From positions 62,001 to 126,000 of the forward strand of contig NZ_CANMZW010000008.1 in NCBI RefSeq assembly GCF_947502445.1: DNA of 64,000 nucleotides, written 5' to 3'. Below the pieces are notes generated by a model. The model made no database searches. It was not told the DNA's origin and saw only the letters and a list, made by a program, of their open reading frames with translations. Positions 8,412-16,620 of the stretch are shown here, in pieces. The position numbers were made by a program, and so were the translations under genes. Numbering within the stretch: the first letter of the stretch is position 1; every line of letters starts with the position of its first letter. This DNA comes from an uncultured Brevibacillus sp. GTDB taxonomy: Bacteria; Bacillota; Bacilli; Brevibacillales; Brevibacillaceae.

Positions 8412-9491
8412 ATGTTTTTTCAAAAGTTGAAACGAAATCGATACCGCGTTGGCCTCATCCTGTTTTGCCTGATCTTGATCGCTTTTCTATTTCCGTCCTG
8501 GACTCCTTCCATAAAAGATGAGAACGGTGCCGTCATTCCAAACAGTATCGCCGTTCTTGAGCAGGTTGAGCTTGGCGGTATTGAGCAGTCGATTTTGATT
8601 CGCGGCAAGGACAAGAACAATCCGATTCTGCTCTTCCTGCATGGCGGACCGGGCTATCCACAGATCGCGTATGCTAGACAGTACCAGGAAAAGCTGGAGA
8701 ATGATTTTATCGTCGTCAATTGGGATCAGCGCGGTTCGGGGAAATCGTATCACTGGGGCATGTCCAACGAAAATTTGCAGGTCAATAAGCTCATATCGGA
8801 CACCAAGGACTTGACCGACTATTTGAAGCAAAAATTCAGTCAGCCCAAAATCTTTATCGTCGGACATTCGTGGGGAAGTCTGCTTGCTACCTGGACGGTC
8901 CAAAAATATCCCGAAGATTATTATGCGTACATCGGTGTAGGGCAAGTCGCGTACTCTATGCTTGGCGAGCAATCGTCCTATCAATTTGTGCTGGAGGAAG
9001 CACGCAGGCAGAACAACGAACAAGCGATCAAGGAGCTTACACTAATCGGCCCGCCGCCGTACAAAAATCCGCGGAAGGATGCTACGCTCGAAAGAAAGTG
9101 GGTCACTGCTTTTGGCGGTTCGGAACGAAAAAGCAATTCTTATGAGGCACTGATTAGCGGTGTCTTATTTTCCCCTGAGTATACATGGGTAGACGGAATT
9201 CGCTTGGTTCTCGGCGACTCTTTTTCCAGAAATGCTATCCTGCCACAATCGCAGCATACGAATCTGCTAGAAACGGTACCAGAGCTGCGCGTTCCGGTCT
9301 ATTTCTGCATGGGAAGATATGATTATATGACCCCGTCTCAGGTTGCCTATAGCTATTTCGAAAAACTGAAGGCACCTGCGAAGCAATTTATCTGGTTTGA
9401 AGAGTCTACTCATTTTCCCCATTTTGAAGAAATAGAGAAATTCCATCAGCTCATGCTCGACGTCAAAGAAAAAACCGGGCTATCCAGATAA
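8412..9491 (+). CDS. Membrane-anchored alpha/beta hydrolase, proline-iminopeptidase-like
   Basis: 359 aa. An N-terminal membrane segment (about residues 12-30) anchors a hydrolase domain. Catalytic features: oxyanion HGGPG (about 77-81), DQRGSGKS, nucleophile elbow GHSWGS, acid region MGRYDYMTP and a His in ESTHFPHFE. HGGPG plus DQRGSGKS are marks of the proline iminopeptidase/S33 group; the true substrate is unknown. The ribosome binding site is weak (AGAGTGA). It converges on the CDF gene with a shared terminator. Confidence 0.88.
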   Translation: MFFQKLKRNRYRVGLILFCLILIAFLFPSWTPSIKDENGAVIPNSIAVLEQVELGGIEQSILIRGKDKNNPILLFLHGGPGYPQIAYARQYQEKLENDFIVVNWDQRGSGKSYHWGMSNENLQVNKLISDTKDLTDYLKQKFSQPKIFIVGHSWGSLLATWTVQKYPEDYYAYIGVGQVAYSMLGEQSSYQFVLEEARRQNNEQAIKELTLIGPPPYKNPRKDATLERKWVTAFGGSERKSNSYEALISGVLFSPEYTWVDGIRLVLGDSFSRNAILPQSQHTNLLETVPELRVPVYFCMGRYDYMTPSQVAYSYFEKLKAPAKQFIWFEESTHFPHFEEIEKFHQLMLDVKEKTGLSR

Positions 9492-9510
9492 ACTCCAGAT
9501 AGCTCGGTTT
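9472..9510. terminator. Bidirectional hairpin between convergent genes
   Basis: AAACCGGGCTATC (9472-9484) pairs with GATAGCTCGGTTT (9498-9510). It overlaps the end of the hydrolase gene and faces the CDF gene end at 9518. Confidence 0.75.
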
Positions 9511-9517
9511 GGATGGA

Positions 9518-10453
9518 TTACGCTTGTTGCAGTAAAAACTGTTTTCCGTACTCGCCATGATCCAGAATGGTTGGGTCTTCGATCTGGATCGTCGAATGAT
9601 CGATACCATATTCAGTCTTCAGTAGATGGTTAATAGCCATGATTACACAATACGGTTGGATACTATCCCGAACAAAGACGTGTGCTGTCAACGAGTAATG
9701 CTCCGTAGTTACTGCCCACAAATGAAGCTCATGAACATCCTCTACACCCTCGACCTTGCTGATTGCTTCACGGATGGCTTCGAGGTCGAATTGCTCCGGT
9801 ACGGATTCCATCAGAACAGAGTACGATTCGCGAATGATTTTCGCCCCTCCGGTAAAAATGATGCCCCCGATCACCATACTAATCAATGGGTCAAAAATGT
9901 AGTAGCCTGTGAAATGGATCAAAACGGCAGACGTGATAACACCAACAGAGCTGAGCAAATCGCCAATGAAGTGCCACAGAGCACTTTTTACATTGAGGTT
10001 GTCTTCTTCTTTTGTACTTCTGCTTAAAATGATTGTCAGAACGATGTTTACGACCAGTCCAATCGAAGCAATGATTAACATCAGCTGCAAGTCAACATCC
10101 TGCGGATTGATCATCCGCTTGATACCCTCGATGACGATACCAATCGCAATAATCGCAAGTGCTAAACCATTCAGAAAAGAAGCGATAATTTCAAATCGCA
10201 AAAATCCGAATGTGTACTTTTGATTTGGCTTTCTGGTCGCCATGTAGATCGCTGTCATGCTCAAGCCAAGTGCAATGACGTCAGAGATCATATGAGCAGA
10301 GTCAGATAAAAGTGCCAGTGAGTTGGAAAGCAGTCCGCCTACTACTTCGACTATCGTAAAAAACAGCGTCAGGATTAACGTGATCCACAATGTTTTCTTA
10401 GATTTACTTTGCTCTTTCACATGATTTAAATGATGATAGTCAGCATATTTCAT
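9518..10453 (-). CDS. CDF-family divalent cation efflux protein (CzcD-like)
   Basis: 311-aa inner-membrane antiporter that exports Zn2+ or a related metal in exchange for protons. Six membrane helices are evident. Metal-site motifs are intact: LLSDSAHMISD in helix 2 and HFIGDLLSS in helix 5. The cytoplasmic C-terminal domain (about 210-311) carries VHELHLWAVT and HSTIQIED. No His-rich loop is present. ATG 10453 has AAAGGAG upstream. The 5' region is very A/T-rich, but no operator was recognised. Confidence 0.92.
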   Translation of the reverse strand: MKYADYHHLNHVKEQSKSKKTLWITLILTLFFTIVEVVGGLLSNSLALLSDSAHMISDVIALGLSMTAIYMATRKPNQKYTFGFLRFEIIASFLNGLALAIIAIGIVIEGIKRMINPQDVDLQLMLIIASIGLVVNIVLTIILSRSTKEEDNLNVKSALWHFIGDLLSSVGVITSAVLIHFTGYYIFDPLISMVIGGIIFTGGAKIIRESYSVLMESVPEQFDLEAIREAISKVEGVEDVHELHLWAVTTEHYSLTAHVFVRDSIQPYCVIMAINHLLKTEYGIDHSTIQIEDPTILDHGEYGKQFLLQQA

Positions 10454-10672
10454 ATGAGAACTCCTTTCAATTAACTGAAATGAATACTATTTAATAATTA
10501 TTTTAATCATACACGTTTTGTTCCCTTTTCTCAAATGAACATTTTATGGATAATACAAGTGATAGTCATTACCAATTAAGCTTGATTTTCTCAGGAAAAT
10601 CGGCATTTTAACGGGTTGTTCCGATTTCGGTCAAATTGTATTATCACTGAGAATCATGCTCACAAAATACGA
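10454..10672. other. Intergenic region, no gene seen
   Basis: It contains the A/T-rich upstream region of the CDF gene (10454-10530) and a stretch without open frames. I see no RNA gene or convincing operator. Confidence 0.5.
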
Positions 10673-10707
10673 ACAGTCCACGAACGAAAAAGCTCCGTGG
10701 ACTGTTT
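10673..10707 (-). terminator. Hairpin after the mocR gene
   Basis: ACAGTCCACG pairs with CGTGGACTGT around an A-rich loop (10673-10707). The T-run on the minus strand is weak, so termination efficiency is uncertain. Confidence 0.55.
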
Positions 10708-10708
10708 G

Positions 10709-12154
10709 TTACATTTCTTTGATCAGCTTGGATAAGGTAAGCAGTGCTCGCTTCATATCATCCTCATCAGCGTAAGCATAAGACAATCTCAAATGATGGC
10801 TGTCCGTCTGGTCATAAATGTACCCTGGATTGAGCAGGATCCCCTCAGCGGTTGCTTTGGAAAATAGCGTACGCATGGAGACAGCTTGAAGGAGGCGAAG
10901 CCAGACATAAAAGCCCCCTTTGGGAATCTTCCAGTCGGCAATATCATGAAACCACTGGTCCAATGCCTTGCACATTCGTTCTCTTCGCTCTCGCAGTGCA
11001 ATCCGAGTCCTTGCTAAATGCTGCCCATACATTCCGCCCGACAGCCACTCCGCCGCCACCCATTGAGATAAGACGCTCGAACCGTAATCAATTTGCATTT
11101 TCACATCCGCAAGCCGCTCGATGACTGGCTCCGGCCCCACAAGCCACCCAATTCGCAGACCTGGGCTTAACGTTTTGGACAGGCTGCCTAAATAAAGAAC
11201 CAACCCATTCTGATCCCGTGTTTTAAGCGGCAGCGGACCTGGTTCATCAAGCCATAGCTCCCCGTAGACGTCATCCTCCAAAATCGGCAAGCGCTCTCTT
11301 TCGCAGACAGCCATGACCTGCTCTCTTCTTCCCTCGCTCATGAGTATCCCAGTCGGATTGTGATAGGCCGGAATGGTGTAGAGCAGTGCTCCCTTATGGA
11401 TTTGCTTTTGCCGGGACAGCGCCTCAGGCTGTATTCCTTCCTGATCCATCCCAACTCCCACCAAGCGCATCCCGGACGATTGAAATAGTGGCAATGAATA
11501 CAAGTACGATTGCTGTTCCAATAAAATAGCTGACTCACGGTGCAAGATTCCGAGCGAAATCAGCTGCATCGCCTGAAGCGCACCCGAGACGACGAGAATA
11601 GAGCCGGGCGAGGCCTCTACTCCCCGGCTTCGCAAATGAGAGCTGATCGCTTGACGCAGTGCTAGTAGCCCCTTTGGCTCTGAGTAACCAAGGGTCGTCA
11701 TTTTTCCGCGCAGGCCACTCATCACCTCTTCCATTCCTCGTGTAGGAATGAGCCTAGGCGACAGCTCCCCTGTTCCTAGCCGGATATAGCTCGGATCAGG
11801 CTCGTACCGATTGATTAATTGGATGGTCGGAATATTAGGAAGCTGCATCCCGGACTGTACATATCCCATCCAGTCTGGCGGCGGATTTGTCGTCAAAAGC
11901 GACCATGTATTGTTGCTAACGATCGTTCCGCTGCCCATCGTCGACTCAATCAGGCCCTCCGCTTTCAACTCCTCTAAAGCGGTCACCACCGTGCTGCGAT
12001 TTACCTGAAAGGCTTGTGCCAATGCACGTTGTGTAGGTAACTGGCTTTTCACAGGCCAATCACCTGAAGCGATTTTTTGTCGTATGTACGCAACGATTTG
12101 CAAATAAACGGCTATATCTGAAGACTTGTCGGGCTTCCAGTCTATGGTGAGCAT
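10709..12154 (-). CDS. MocR-family (GntR-aminotransferase) transcriptional regulator
   Basis: 481 aa. An N-terminal GntR winged helix-turn-helix (about 12-80: YIRQKIASGDWPVKSQLPTQR, ALAQAFQVNRSTVVTALEEL) is fused to a type I aminotransferase domain. The PLP lysine is in LGSLSKTLSPGLRIGW; YTIPAYHNPTG and the C-terminal LRLSY agree. Such proteins sense amines or amino acids through PLP. ATG 12154 has GGAGGAG upstream. It is divergent from a LysE-type exporter, which is the most likely target. Confidence 0.93.
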   Translation of the reverse strand: MLTIDWKPDKSSDIAVYLQIVAYIRQKIASGDWPVKSQLPTQRALAQAFQVNRSTVVTALEELKAEGLIESTMGSGTIVSNNTWSLLTTNPPPDWMGYVQSGMQLPNIPTIQLINRYEPDPSYIRLGTGELSPRLIPTRGMEEVMSGLRGKMTTLGYSEPKGLLALRQAISSHLRSRGVEASPGSILVVSGALQAMQLISLGILHRESAILLEQQSYLYSLPLFQSSGMRLVGVGMDQEGIQPEALSRQKQIHKGALLYTIPAYHNPTGILMSEGRREQVMAVCERERLPILEDDVYGELWLDEPGPLPLKTRDQNGLVLYLGSLSKTLSPGLRIGWLVGPEPVIERLADVKMQIDYGSSVLSQWVAAEWLSGGMYGQHLARTRIALRERRERMCKALDQWFHDIADWKIPKGGFYVWLRLLQAVSMRTLFSKATAEGILLNPGYIYDQTDSHHLRLSYAYADEDDMKRALLTLSKLIKEM

Positions 12155-12187
12155 CAGCAGCTCCTCCTTTCTGATTCCATTTTACAG

Positions 12188-12228
12188 ATTGGTTGAGCCA
12201 GAAGTAAACCAATTGGCTGGAGACAACC
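12188..12228. promoter_or_regulatory. Candidate MocR operator between mocR and lysE-type gene
   Basis: Two related half-sites in direct order, ATTGGTTGAG (12188-12197) and ATTGGCTGGAG (12212-12222), 24 nt apart. An inverted pair GGTTGAGCCAG (12191-12201) and CTGGAGACAACC (12217-12228) overlaps them. MocR proteins commonly bind direct repeats in the shared intergenic region. This is inference from position and repetition. Confidence 0.45.
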
Positions 12229-12293
12229 AGATCAGAAACAGGAATAATGACAGTATTCTTAATCAACTGGAATGTCATAAGGAGGAACATTTT

Positions 12294-12914
12294 GTGATCG
12301 AAGCTATTTTACATGGGCTGGTACTTGCATTCGGACTCATTCTGCCATTAGGTGCCCAAAATGTTTTTGTGTTTAATCAAGGTGCTGCCCAGCCTACAAT
12401 TTGGCGGGCATTGCCCGTAGTCATCACGGCTTTTTTGTGTGACATGCTGCTTATTTTGTTAGCTGTACTTGGGGTATCGCTCGTTGTGCTTACTGTCTCA
12501 TGGCTAAAGACCGTTTTGTATGCGGTCGGCGTCTGCTTCCTGCTTTACATGGGGTATCTTACCTGGCGAAGCCGTCCCACAACGGATAACAGCGAGGCCC
12601 AGCAATTTTCGGCAAAACGCCAGGTCATGTTTGCTGCCTCCGTCTCTCTTCTGAACCCGCACGCCATTCTGGATACAATCGGTGTAATCGGAACCAGCTC
12701 GCTCAGCTATACGGGCGCAGAGAAGTGGGGCTTCACCATTGCTTGTATCATCGTCTCTTGCCTCTGGTTTTTCGGCCTTGCTATCGCAGGACGCACGGCT
12801 GGCAGACTGGACCGTTCTGGACGACTGCTACGCTGCTTAACTATCATTTCCGCCATCATCATGTGGGGACTCGCCCTGTATATGGCTAGCCAGCTATTCT
12901 TTCCTAATTCCTGA
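12294..12914 (+). CDS. LysE/ArgO-family amino acid exporter
   Basis: 206-aa membrane protein with six predicted helices that exports basic or other amino acids. Family motif LGAQNVFVFNQG near the N-terminus, and SLLNPHAILDTIGVIG in the middle, matching LysE/ArgO. I chose GTG at 12294 because AAGGAGG lies 8 nt upstream; the longer in-frame extension overlaps the operator region. Divergent from the MocR regulator. Confidence 0.92.
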   Translation: MIEAILHGLVLAFGLILPLGAQNVFVFNQGAAQPTIWRALPVVITAFLCDMLLILLAVLGVSLVVLTVSWLKTVLYAVGVCFLLYMGYLTWRSRPTTDNSEAQQFSAKRQVMFAASVSLLNPHAILDTIGVIGTSSLSYTGAEKWGFTIACIIVSCLWFFGLAIAGRTAGRLDRSGRLLRCLTIISAIIMWGLALYMASQLFFPNS

Positions 12915-12930
12915 AAGGGTGCATAAACAC

Positions 12931-12979
12931 AGCCTCCCCCACTAAAAATACTCCTAGTCAGATGTACACGGGGGAGGTT
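12931..12979 (+). promoter_or_regulatory. Hairpin that sequesters the Shine-Dalgarno of the DUF47 gene
   Basis: AGCCTCCCCC (12931-12940) pairs with GGGGGAGGTT (12970-12979): eight Watson-Crick pairs plus a G-U and an A-U. The right arm is the Shine-Dalgarno of ATG 12984. The 29-nt loop contains a small ACTA/TAGT stem. Full sequestration would make translation conditional; how it is opened is unknown. Confidence 0.6.
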
Positions 12980-12983
12980 CGTC

Positions 12984-13601
12984 ATGCTTTTTACCAAATC
13001 AGACGCCCTACTGGATGATCTTTATGAGATCGCAAAAAATGTTCATGAATCTGCTGTGTATTTTAATCAATATAAAATTTCTTCGTTAGAAACCGTAAAA
13101 GGCTTTGCTGATACGATGAAGGAGTATGAGTCAAAAGGAGATAAGCTGATTCATGAAATCATCATCAGAATCAACAAGACATTTATTACCGCGATCGAGC
13201 GGGAGGACGTCATGGAGCTGGCAGTAAAATTGGATGACGTTCTCGACGGGCTGGAGGGCTGTGCGTCCCGCCTCTATATGTACGACATCATTGAACCCGA
13301 TGGAACCATGGTGAAATTCGGCCAAATCATTGAAAACTCTACCCACCAGATTTTGCTCGCGACCCAGCTGTTGCAACAGCAAAAGCTGACCGCGATGAAA
13401 GAATATATTATTCGGATCAATGATTTGGAAAGCGAAGGCGACGAGCTGTTACGCGGCAGTATTCGGCAGCTTTTTAAATCAACGACCGACCCGATTCACA
13501 TCATCCAGTTCAAGGAAATCTACGAAGTACTCGAGGACGTCATGGATCATTGTGAGGACGTCGCGAATGCGATGGAGACCGTCATCATGGGCAATACATA
13601 A
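12984..13601 (+). CDS. DUF47 (PhoU-like) Pit accessory protein
   Basis: 205-aa cytoplasmic all-helical protein of the DUF47/PhoU-like family, known to accompany and probably regulate low-affinity phosphate permeases. Typical segments: YEIAKNVHESAVYF, YESKGDKLIHEIIIRINKTF and EDVMDHCEDVANAMETVIM, with the E/D-rich metal-binding repeats of PhoU. It lies 127 nt upstream of pit on the same strand. Its ribosome binding site is locked in a strong hairpin. Confidence 0.92.
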   Translation: MLFTKSDALLDDLYEIAKNVHESAVYFNQYKISSLETVKGFADTMKEYESKGDKLIHEIIIRINKTFITAIEREDVMELAVKLDDVLDGLEGCASRLYMYDIIEPDGTMVKFGQIIENSTHQILLATQLLQQQKLTAMKEYIIRINDLESEGDELLRGSIRQLFKSTTDPIHIIQFKEIYEVLEDVMDHCEDVANAMETVIMGNT

Positions 13602-13636
13602 AAAAACCTCTATCGAGGACTTTTCATGGAGGAGTG

Positions 13637-13660
13637 ACCGCGTTTTAGCGGTTGGTTTTT
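13637..13660 (+). terminator. Possible attenuating terminator between DUF47 and pit
   Basis: ACCGC (13637-13641) pairs with GCGGT (13648-13652), followed by TGGTTTTT. The stem is short (5 bp); it could lower pit expression relative to the DUF47 gene. Confidence 0.4.
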
Positions 13661-13670
13661 ATGCGCTCCA

Positions 13671-13699
13671 GAATTCATAAGCATTGCGCTTATAAATTC
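13671..13699 (+). repeat. Inverted repeat upstream of pit
   Basis: GAATTCATAAGC (13671-13682) and GCTTATAAATTC (13688-13699) form a near-perfect 12-bp palindrome 30 nt before the pit start. It may be an operator or an mRNA-processing hairpin. Confidence 0.5.
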
Positions 13700-13728
13700 T
13701 TATACGTTAAAACAAGGAGACCACTTCC

Positions 13729-14736
13729 ATGCATACGAGTCTGACCCTCATCGTCATCGTTGTCGTTCTTGCTGTTTCCTTTGATTTTATCAACGGATTT
13801 CACGATACAGCCAATGCTATTGCCACAACCGTATCTACGAAAGCCCTGCCTCCCAAAATCGCCATTGGGCTTGCTGCCATCATGAATTTTATCGGAGCCC
13901 TCACTTTCACAGGTGTCGCCAAAACGATAGGTGGCAAAATCGCAGACCCCTCCAAGCTGGAATACGGTGTCCTCATCGTCATGGCAGCACTGCTCGCCTC
14001 GATTTTCTGGAATCTCATTACGTGGTGGTACGGGATACCTAGCAGCTCCTCCCATGCCCTGATCGGTTCGATCGTCGGAGCTGTGATTGCAGCAGCAGGA
14101 ACCACACCGATCAATTGGAGTGGCTTCACCGAGATTTTCAAGGCGCTAATTCTTTCTCCGATCATCGCGCTTTTGCTCGGCTATCTTATGATGATTCTGT
14201 TTTATGCTATTTTTCGGCGCGTCGCGACCCCTCCCTCCAAAATTAACAGGCGGTTTCGCTACTTCCAAATCCTGACGGCTGCTCTGCAATCGTTTACTCA
14301 CGGCACAAACGATGCACAAAAGGCGATGGGGATTATCGTGTTTGCTTTAGTTGCGGCTGGTTTGCAGTCTGACCCTGGACATATCCCATTTTGGGTACAA
14401 TTGATCTGTGCGATTTCCATGGGACTGGGCACATCTGTTGGTGGATGGAAAATCATTAAAACAGTCGGAGGAAAAATCACCAAAATCGAACCGATTAACG
14501 GGGCGACCGCCGATCTGACTTCCTCCTCCATCATCTTCACCTTTACACAGCTAGGCTTGCCGGTCAGCTCCACGCATGTGATTTCCTCGGCAATCATGGG
14601 TGTCGGCGCCGCCAAACGGTTGAAGAGCGTCAACTGGGGAGTCGCCAAACGGATTGTCATTACTTGGTTTATCACGTTGCCAATTTCCGCGATCATTTCT
14701 GCGCTGATATACTTCTTGCTTCATCTGTTTGTTTAA
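13729..14736 (+). CDS. pit: Low-affinity inorganic phosphate transporter
   Basis: 335-aa integral membrane symporter of the PiT family with about ten helices. The duplicated signature is present: GFHDTANAIATTVSTKAL at the N-terminus and THGTNDAQKAMG in the second half, with SSSHALIGS and PVSSTHVISSAIMG as the paired SSxH motifs. Imports phosphate (metal phosphate) using the proton gradient. AAGGAG precedes ATG 13729. Works with the upstream DUF47 protein. Confidence 0.95.
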   Translation: MHTSLTLIVIVVVLAVSFDFINGFHDTANAIATTVSTKALPPKIAIGLAAIMNFIGALTFTGVAKTIGGKIADPSKLEYGVLIVMAALLASIFWNLITWWYGIPSSSSHALIGSIVGAVIAAAGTTPINWSGFTEIFKALILSPIIALLLGYLMMILFYAIFRRVATPPSKINRRFRYFQILTAALQSFTHGTNDAQKAMGIIVFALVAAGLQSDPGHIPFWVQLICAISMGLGTSVGGWKIIKTVGGKITKIEPINGATADLTSSSIIFTFTQLGLPVSSTHVISSAIMGVGAAKRLKSVNWGVAKRIVITWFITLPISAIISALIYFLLHLFV

Positions 14737-14765
14737 AGCAATCATGCAGGATCAAAACAAAAACA

Positions 14766-14822
14766 AAGCCCTTCCAAAGCAGCTGTTTGTAGCAGCATCT
14801 CTGGACTGGGCTTCGTTTTTTT
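14766..14822 (+). terminator. Intrinsic terminator after pit
   Basis: AAGCCC (14766-14771) and GGGCTT (14808-14813) close an extended hairpin containing an inner AGC-rich stem, followed by CGTTTTTTT. Confidence 0.75.
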
Positions 14823-14845
14823 CCTCGGCTGAACATTCATGTCCT

Positions 14846-15400
14846 TTACTTTTGAATAACAATTTGCGCCTGCTTACTTACATAGCTATCGTCCTTTAGC
14901 TGCTCCTGGATGGTTTTCCACTTTTCCTCTGTCAACAGATCAGACAGCGGTACACCAAACACTTCTTGTGTTGCAGTACGCGTGCTTGTATAGGTTCCAT
15001 CAGTAAAGTGGAACTCAATCACCTCCAAATTATCCACCAAGGCATACGCGGCAAGAGAATTGTACAGCAACGCTCGCTTTAGCTCGATTTCTTTCACACT
15101 GCTTGCCGGCTCACTGAACAATACTTTCAGCCTGAGCTTGTCTGAGTCCAGCTCAAATGTCTTCGGGATGCTTTGCAGGGGCAAATGCTGAAACAGATTC
15201 ATGAGATTGGATGCATTCCCCATGTACTTGTTTTTATATTTCAAAATGGAGCCCAGATCGTGCGTAAGCGGATTTTGCTGCTCTAACTGATACTGCTCTT
15301 CCCTGGCCTGATTTCCCGGAATGATGAAGCCCTGAATCAGTACGAGCAGAGCAATTCCTGCGATTGCCAAAACAATAATAACTCTATGCCTCATAGCCAT
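14846..15400 (-). CDS. DUF4825-type membrane-anchored protein
   Basis: About 185 aa. One N-terminal membrane segment (VIIVLAIAGIALLVLIQGFII) and an extracytoplasmic domain. LGSILKYKNKYMGNASNLMNLFQHLPL is the DUF4825 pattern, seen in anti-sigma-like and peptidase-regulator proteins. I favour ATG at 15400 or 15403 because AGGTGAAG lies just upstream; an in-frame ATG at 15418 has none. It overlaps the end of the preceding gene and is the last gene of the PadR operon. Confidence 0.75.
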   Translation of the reverse strand: MAMRHRVIIVLAIAGIALLVLIQGFIIPGNQAREEQYQLEQQNPLTHDLGSILKYKNKYMGNASNLMNLFQHLPLQSIPKTFELDSDKLRLKVLFSEPASSVKEIELKRALLYNSLAAYALVDNLEVIEFHFTDGTYTSTRTATQEVFGVPLSDLLTEEKWKTIQEQLKDDSYVSKQAQIVIQK

Positions 15401-16073
15401 CATCTTCACCTGCCTCATACTTCATCATTAGCCCAGGTACGATATGAAACAGCATAGGTACGAGAATCGAAACAAAAGGCAGCGCATACTGGGTACCCAG
15501 CGTCGCAAAATGATACGGTCCCGCGATTTTAACCTGCGTCTGAAACCAGATGTTGCTCCCAAAGAGCATGGCCGTGTTGTAAAGAATCGTAACGATGATA
15601 AATACCGCCCAAATGATCCAAGCCAGCTTTCTGCGGCGAAAAGCTGCCTGCACATCGAAAGCAGCCGTCCGGCCCAGGTGCATATCTTGCTTTTTCAAGC
15701 GCAGCACCACGTATACGATCCCTAAAACAATGCTCCCCAGCAAGAGCAATCCATTTAACATAATCCCACTCCCGAAGATTCGAAAAGGCATCGTAACAAT
15801 CCAAGCGATCAAAACATACAGTAAGCCTCTTTGCACCAGCTCTGCTGTCATTTGATTGACATAAACCTTCGATTGGTCGTCGATCAGATCATCGATCGAA
15901 GTAATGCTTCTTCTTGCAACATCAACCGCATCGCTATACGACATGCCGCCTGCTGTTAAATCGGCAACCTTTGCTTCGAGATTACTCAGTATCTCACGTT
16001 TTAGCTCCTGGATTTGTTTGCTGCCTTTATACTTTGCAAACAGCTGGTTCACATGCTTGTGTAAACTATCCAT
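15384..16073 (-). CDS. Membrane protein with permease-prefix/DUF1700-like N-terminus
   Basis: 229 aa. A soluble N-terminal module (MDSLHKHVNQLFAKYKGSKQ; DAVDVARRSITSIDDLID) resembles the domain that often follows PadR regulators, then four to five hydrophobic helices. The ATG overlaps the PadR stop as TGATG, so translation is coupled. Function unknown; the PadR-membrane protein-DUF4825 grouping suggests an envelope-stress or export-related module. Confidence 0.8.
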   Translation of the reverse strand: MDSLHKHVNQLFAKYKGSKQIQELKREILSNLEAKVADLTAGGMSYSDAVDVARRSITSIDDLIDDQSKVYVNQMTAELVQRGLLYVLIAWIVTMPFRIFGSGIMLNGLLLLGSIVLGIVYVVLRLKKQDMHLGRTAAFDVQAAFRRRKLAWIIWAVFIIVTILYNTAMLFGSNIWFQTQVKIAGPYHFATLGTQYALPFVSILVPMLFHIVPGLMMKYEAGEDDGYEA

Positions 16074-16420
16074 CAGCTTTTATCCTGCCTTTCGATTAAT
16101 TGATCAATGATTGCTTTGGCTACCTTCCATGATTCCAAAGCAGCTTCATACGCTTCCTTGCCCAACGAGGTCACTTTGTAATATTTTCGTCTGCCGCCCT
16201 GAGTTTCGTCTCCCCAGTAAGAGACGATTTGCTTCTGCTTTTCCAGCCTTTTCAAGCTCGTATACAGGGACGGCTCCTTCAACTCGTATTGACCGCCGCT
16301 ATTTTTAGCAATCGCCTTCATGATTTCATAGCCATAATTGTCGCCTTCGCAGAGCACTCGCAAAATAATGGCATCGAGATGCCCGCGAATGTTATCGCTG
16401 CTGATATTGCTTTCCCCCAT
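16073..16420 (-). CDS. PadR-family transcriptional regulator
   Basis: 115 aa. Winged helix of the PadR type: HLDAIILRVLCEGDNYGYEIM, YELKEPSLYTSLKRLEKQK, SYWGDETQGGRRKYYKVTSLG. A short C-terminal helix serves for dimerisation. AGGTG precedes the ATG. First gene of a three-gene minus-strand operon and probably self-regulated through the palindrome in its own promoter. Confidence 0.93.
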   Translation of the reverse strand: MGESNISSDNIRGHLDAIILRVLCEGDNYGYEIMKAIAKNSGGQYELKEPSLYTSLKRLEKQKQIVSYWGDETQGGRRKYYKVTSLGKEAYEAALESWKVAKAIIDQLIERQDKS

Positions 16421-16447
16421 CTATTTCACCTCGCAAATACAACTTAA

Positions 16448-16482
16448 CACACATTACTATGTGTGACAAGGTAATCTATCAA
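16448..16482 (-). promoter_or_regulatory. padR promoter with palindromic operator over the -10
   Basis: Minus-strand -35 TTGATA (16482-16477), 17-nt spacer, -10 TAGTAA (16459-16454). A perfect palindrome CACACAT-TACT-ATGTGTG (16448-16465) covers the -10. PadR regulators typically repress their own promoters from such sites. Confidence 0.65.
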
Positions 16483-16487
16483 AAATA

Positions 16488-16509
16488 GGTTCCCTTCCAT
16501 CAGGGAACC
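16488..16509. repeat. Hairpin in the padR/cupredoxin divergent region
   Basis: GGTTCCC (16488-16494) and GGGAACC (16503-16509) form a perfect 7-bp stem. There is no T-run on either side, so I do not call it a terminator. Confidence 0.4.
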
Positions 16510-16620
16510 CTCGTTTCAAGCGCATTTTTGAATCGCTATTTTCTTGGTTAGTTCAAACAGGGACAGGACAGGATAATAGTAAACATCATGGATTTTTGCG
16601 TTCAAAGGAGCTGATATGAA

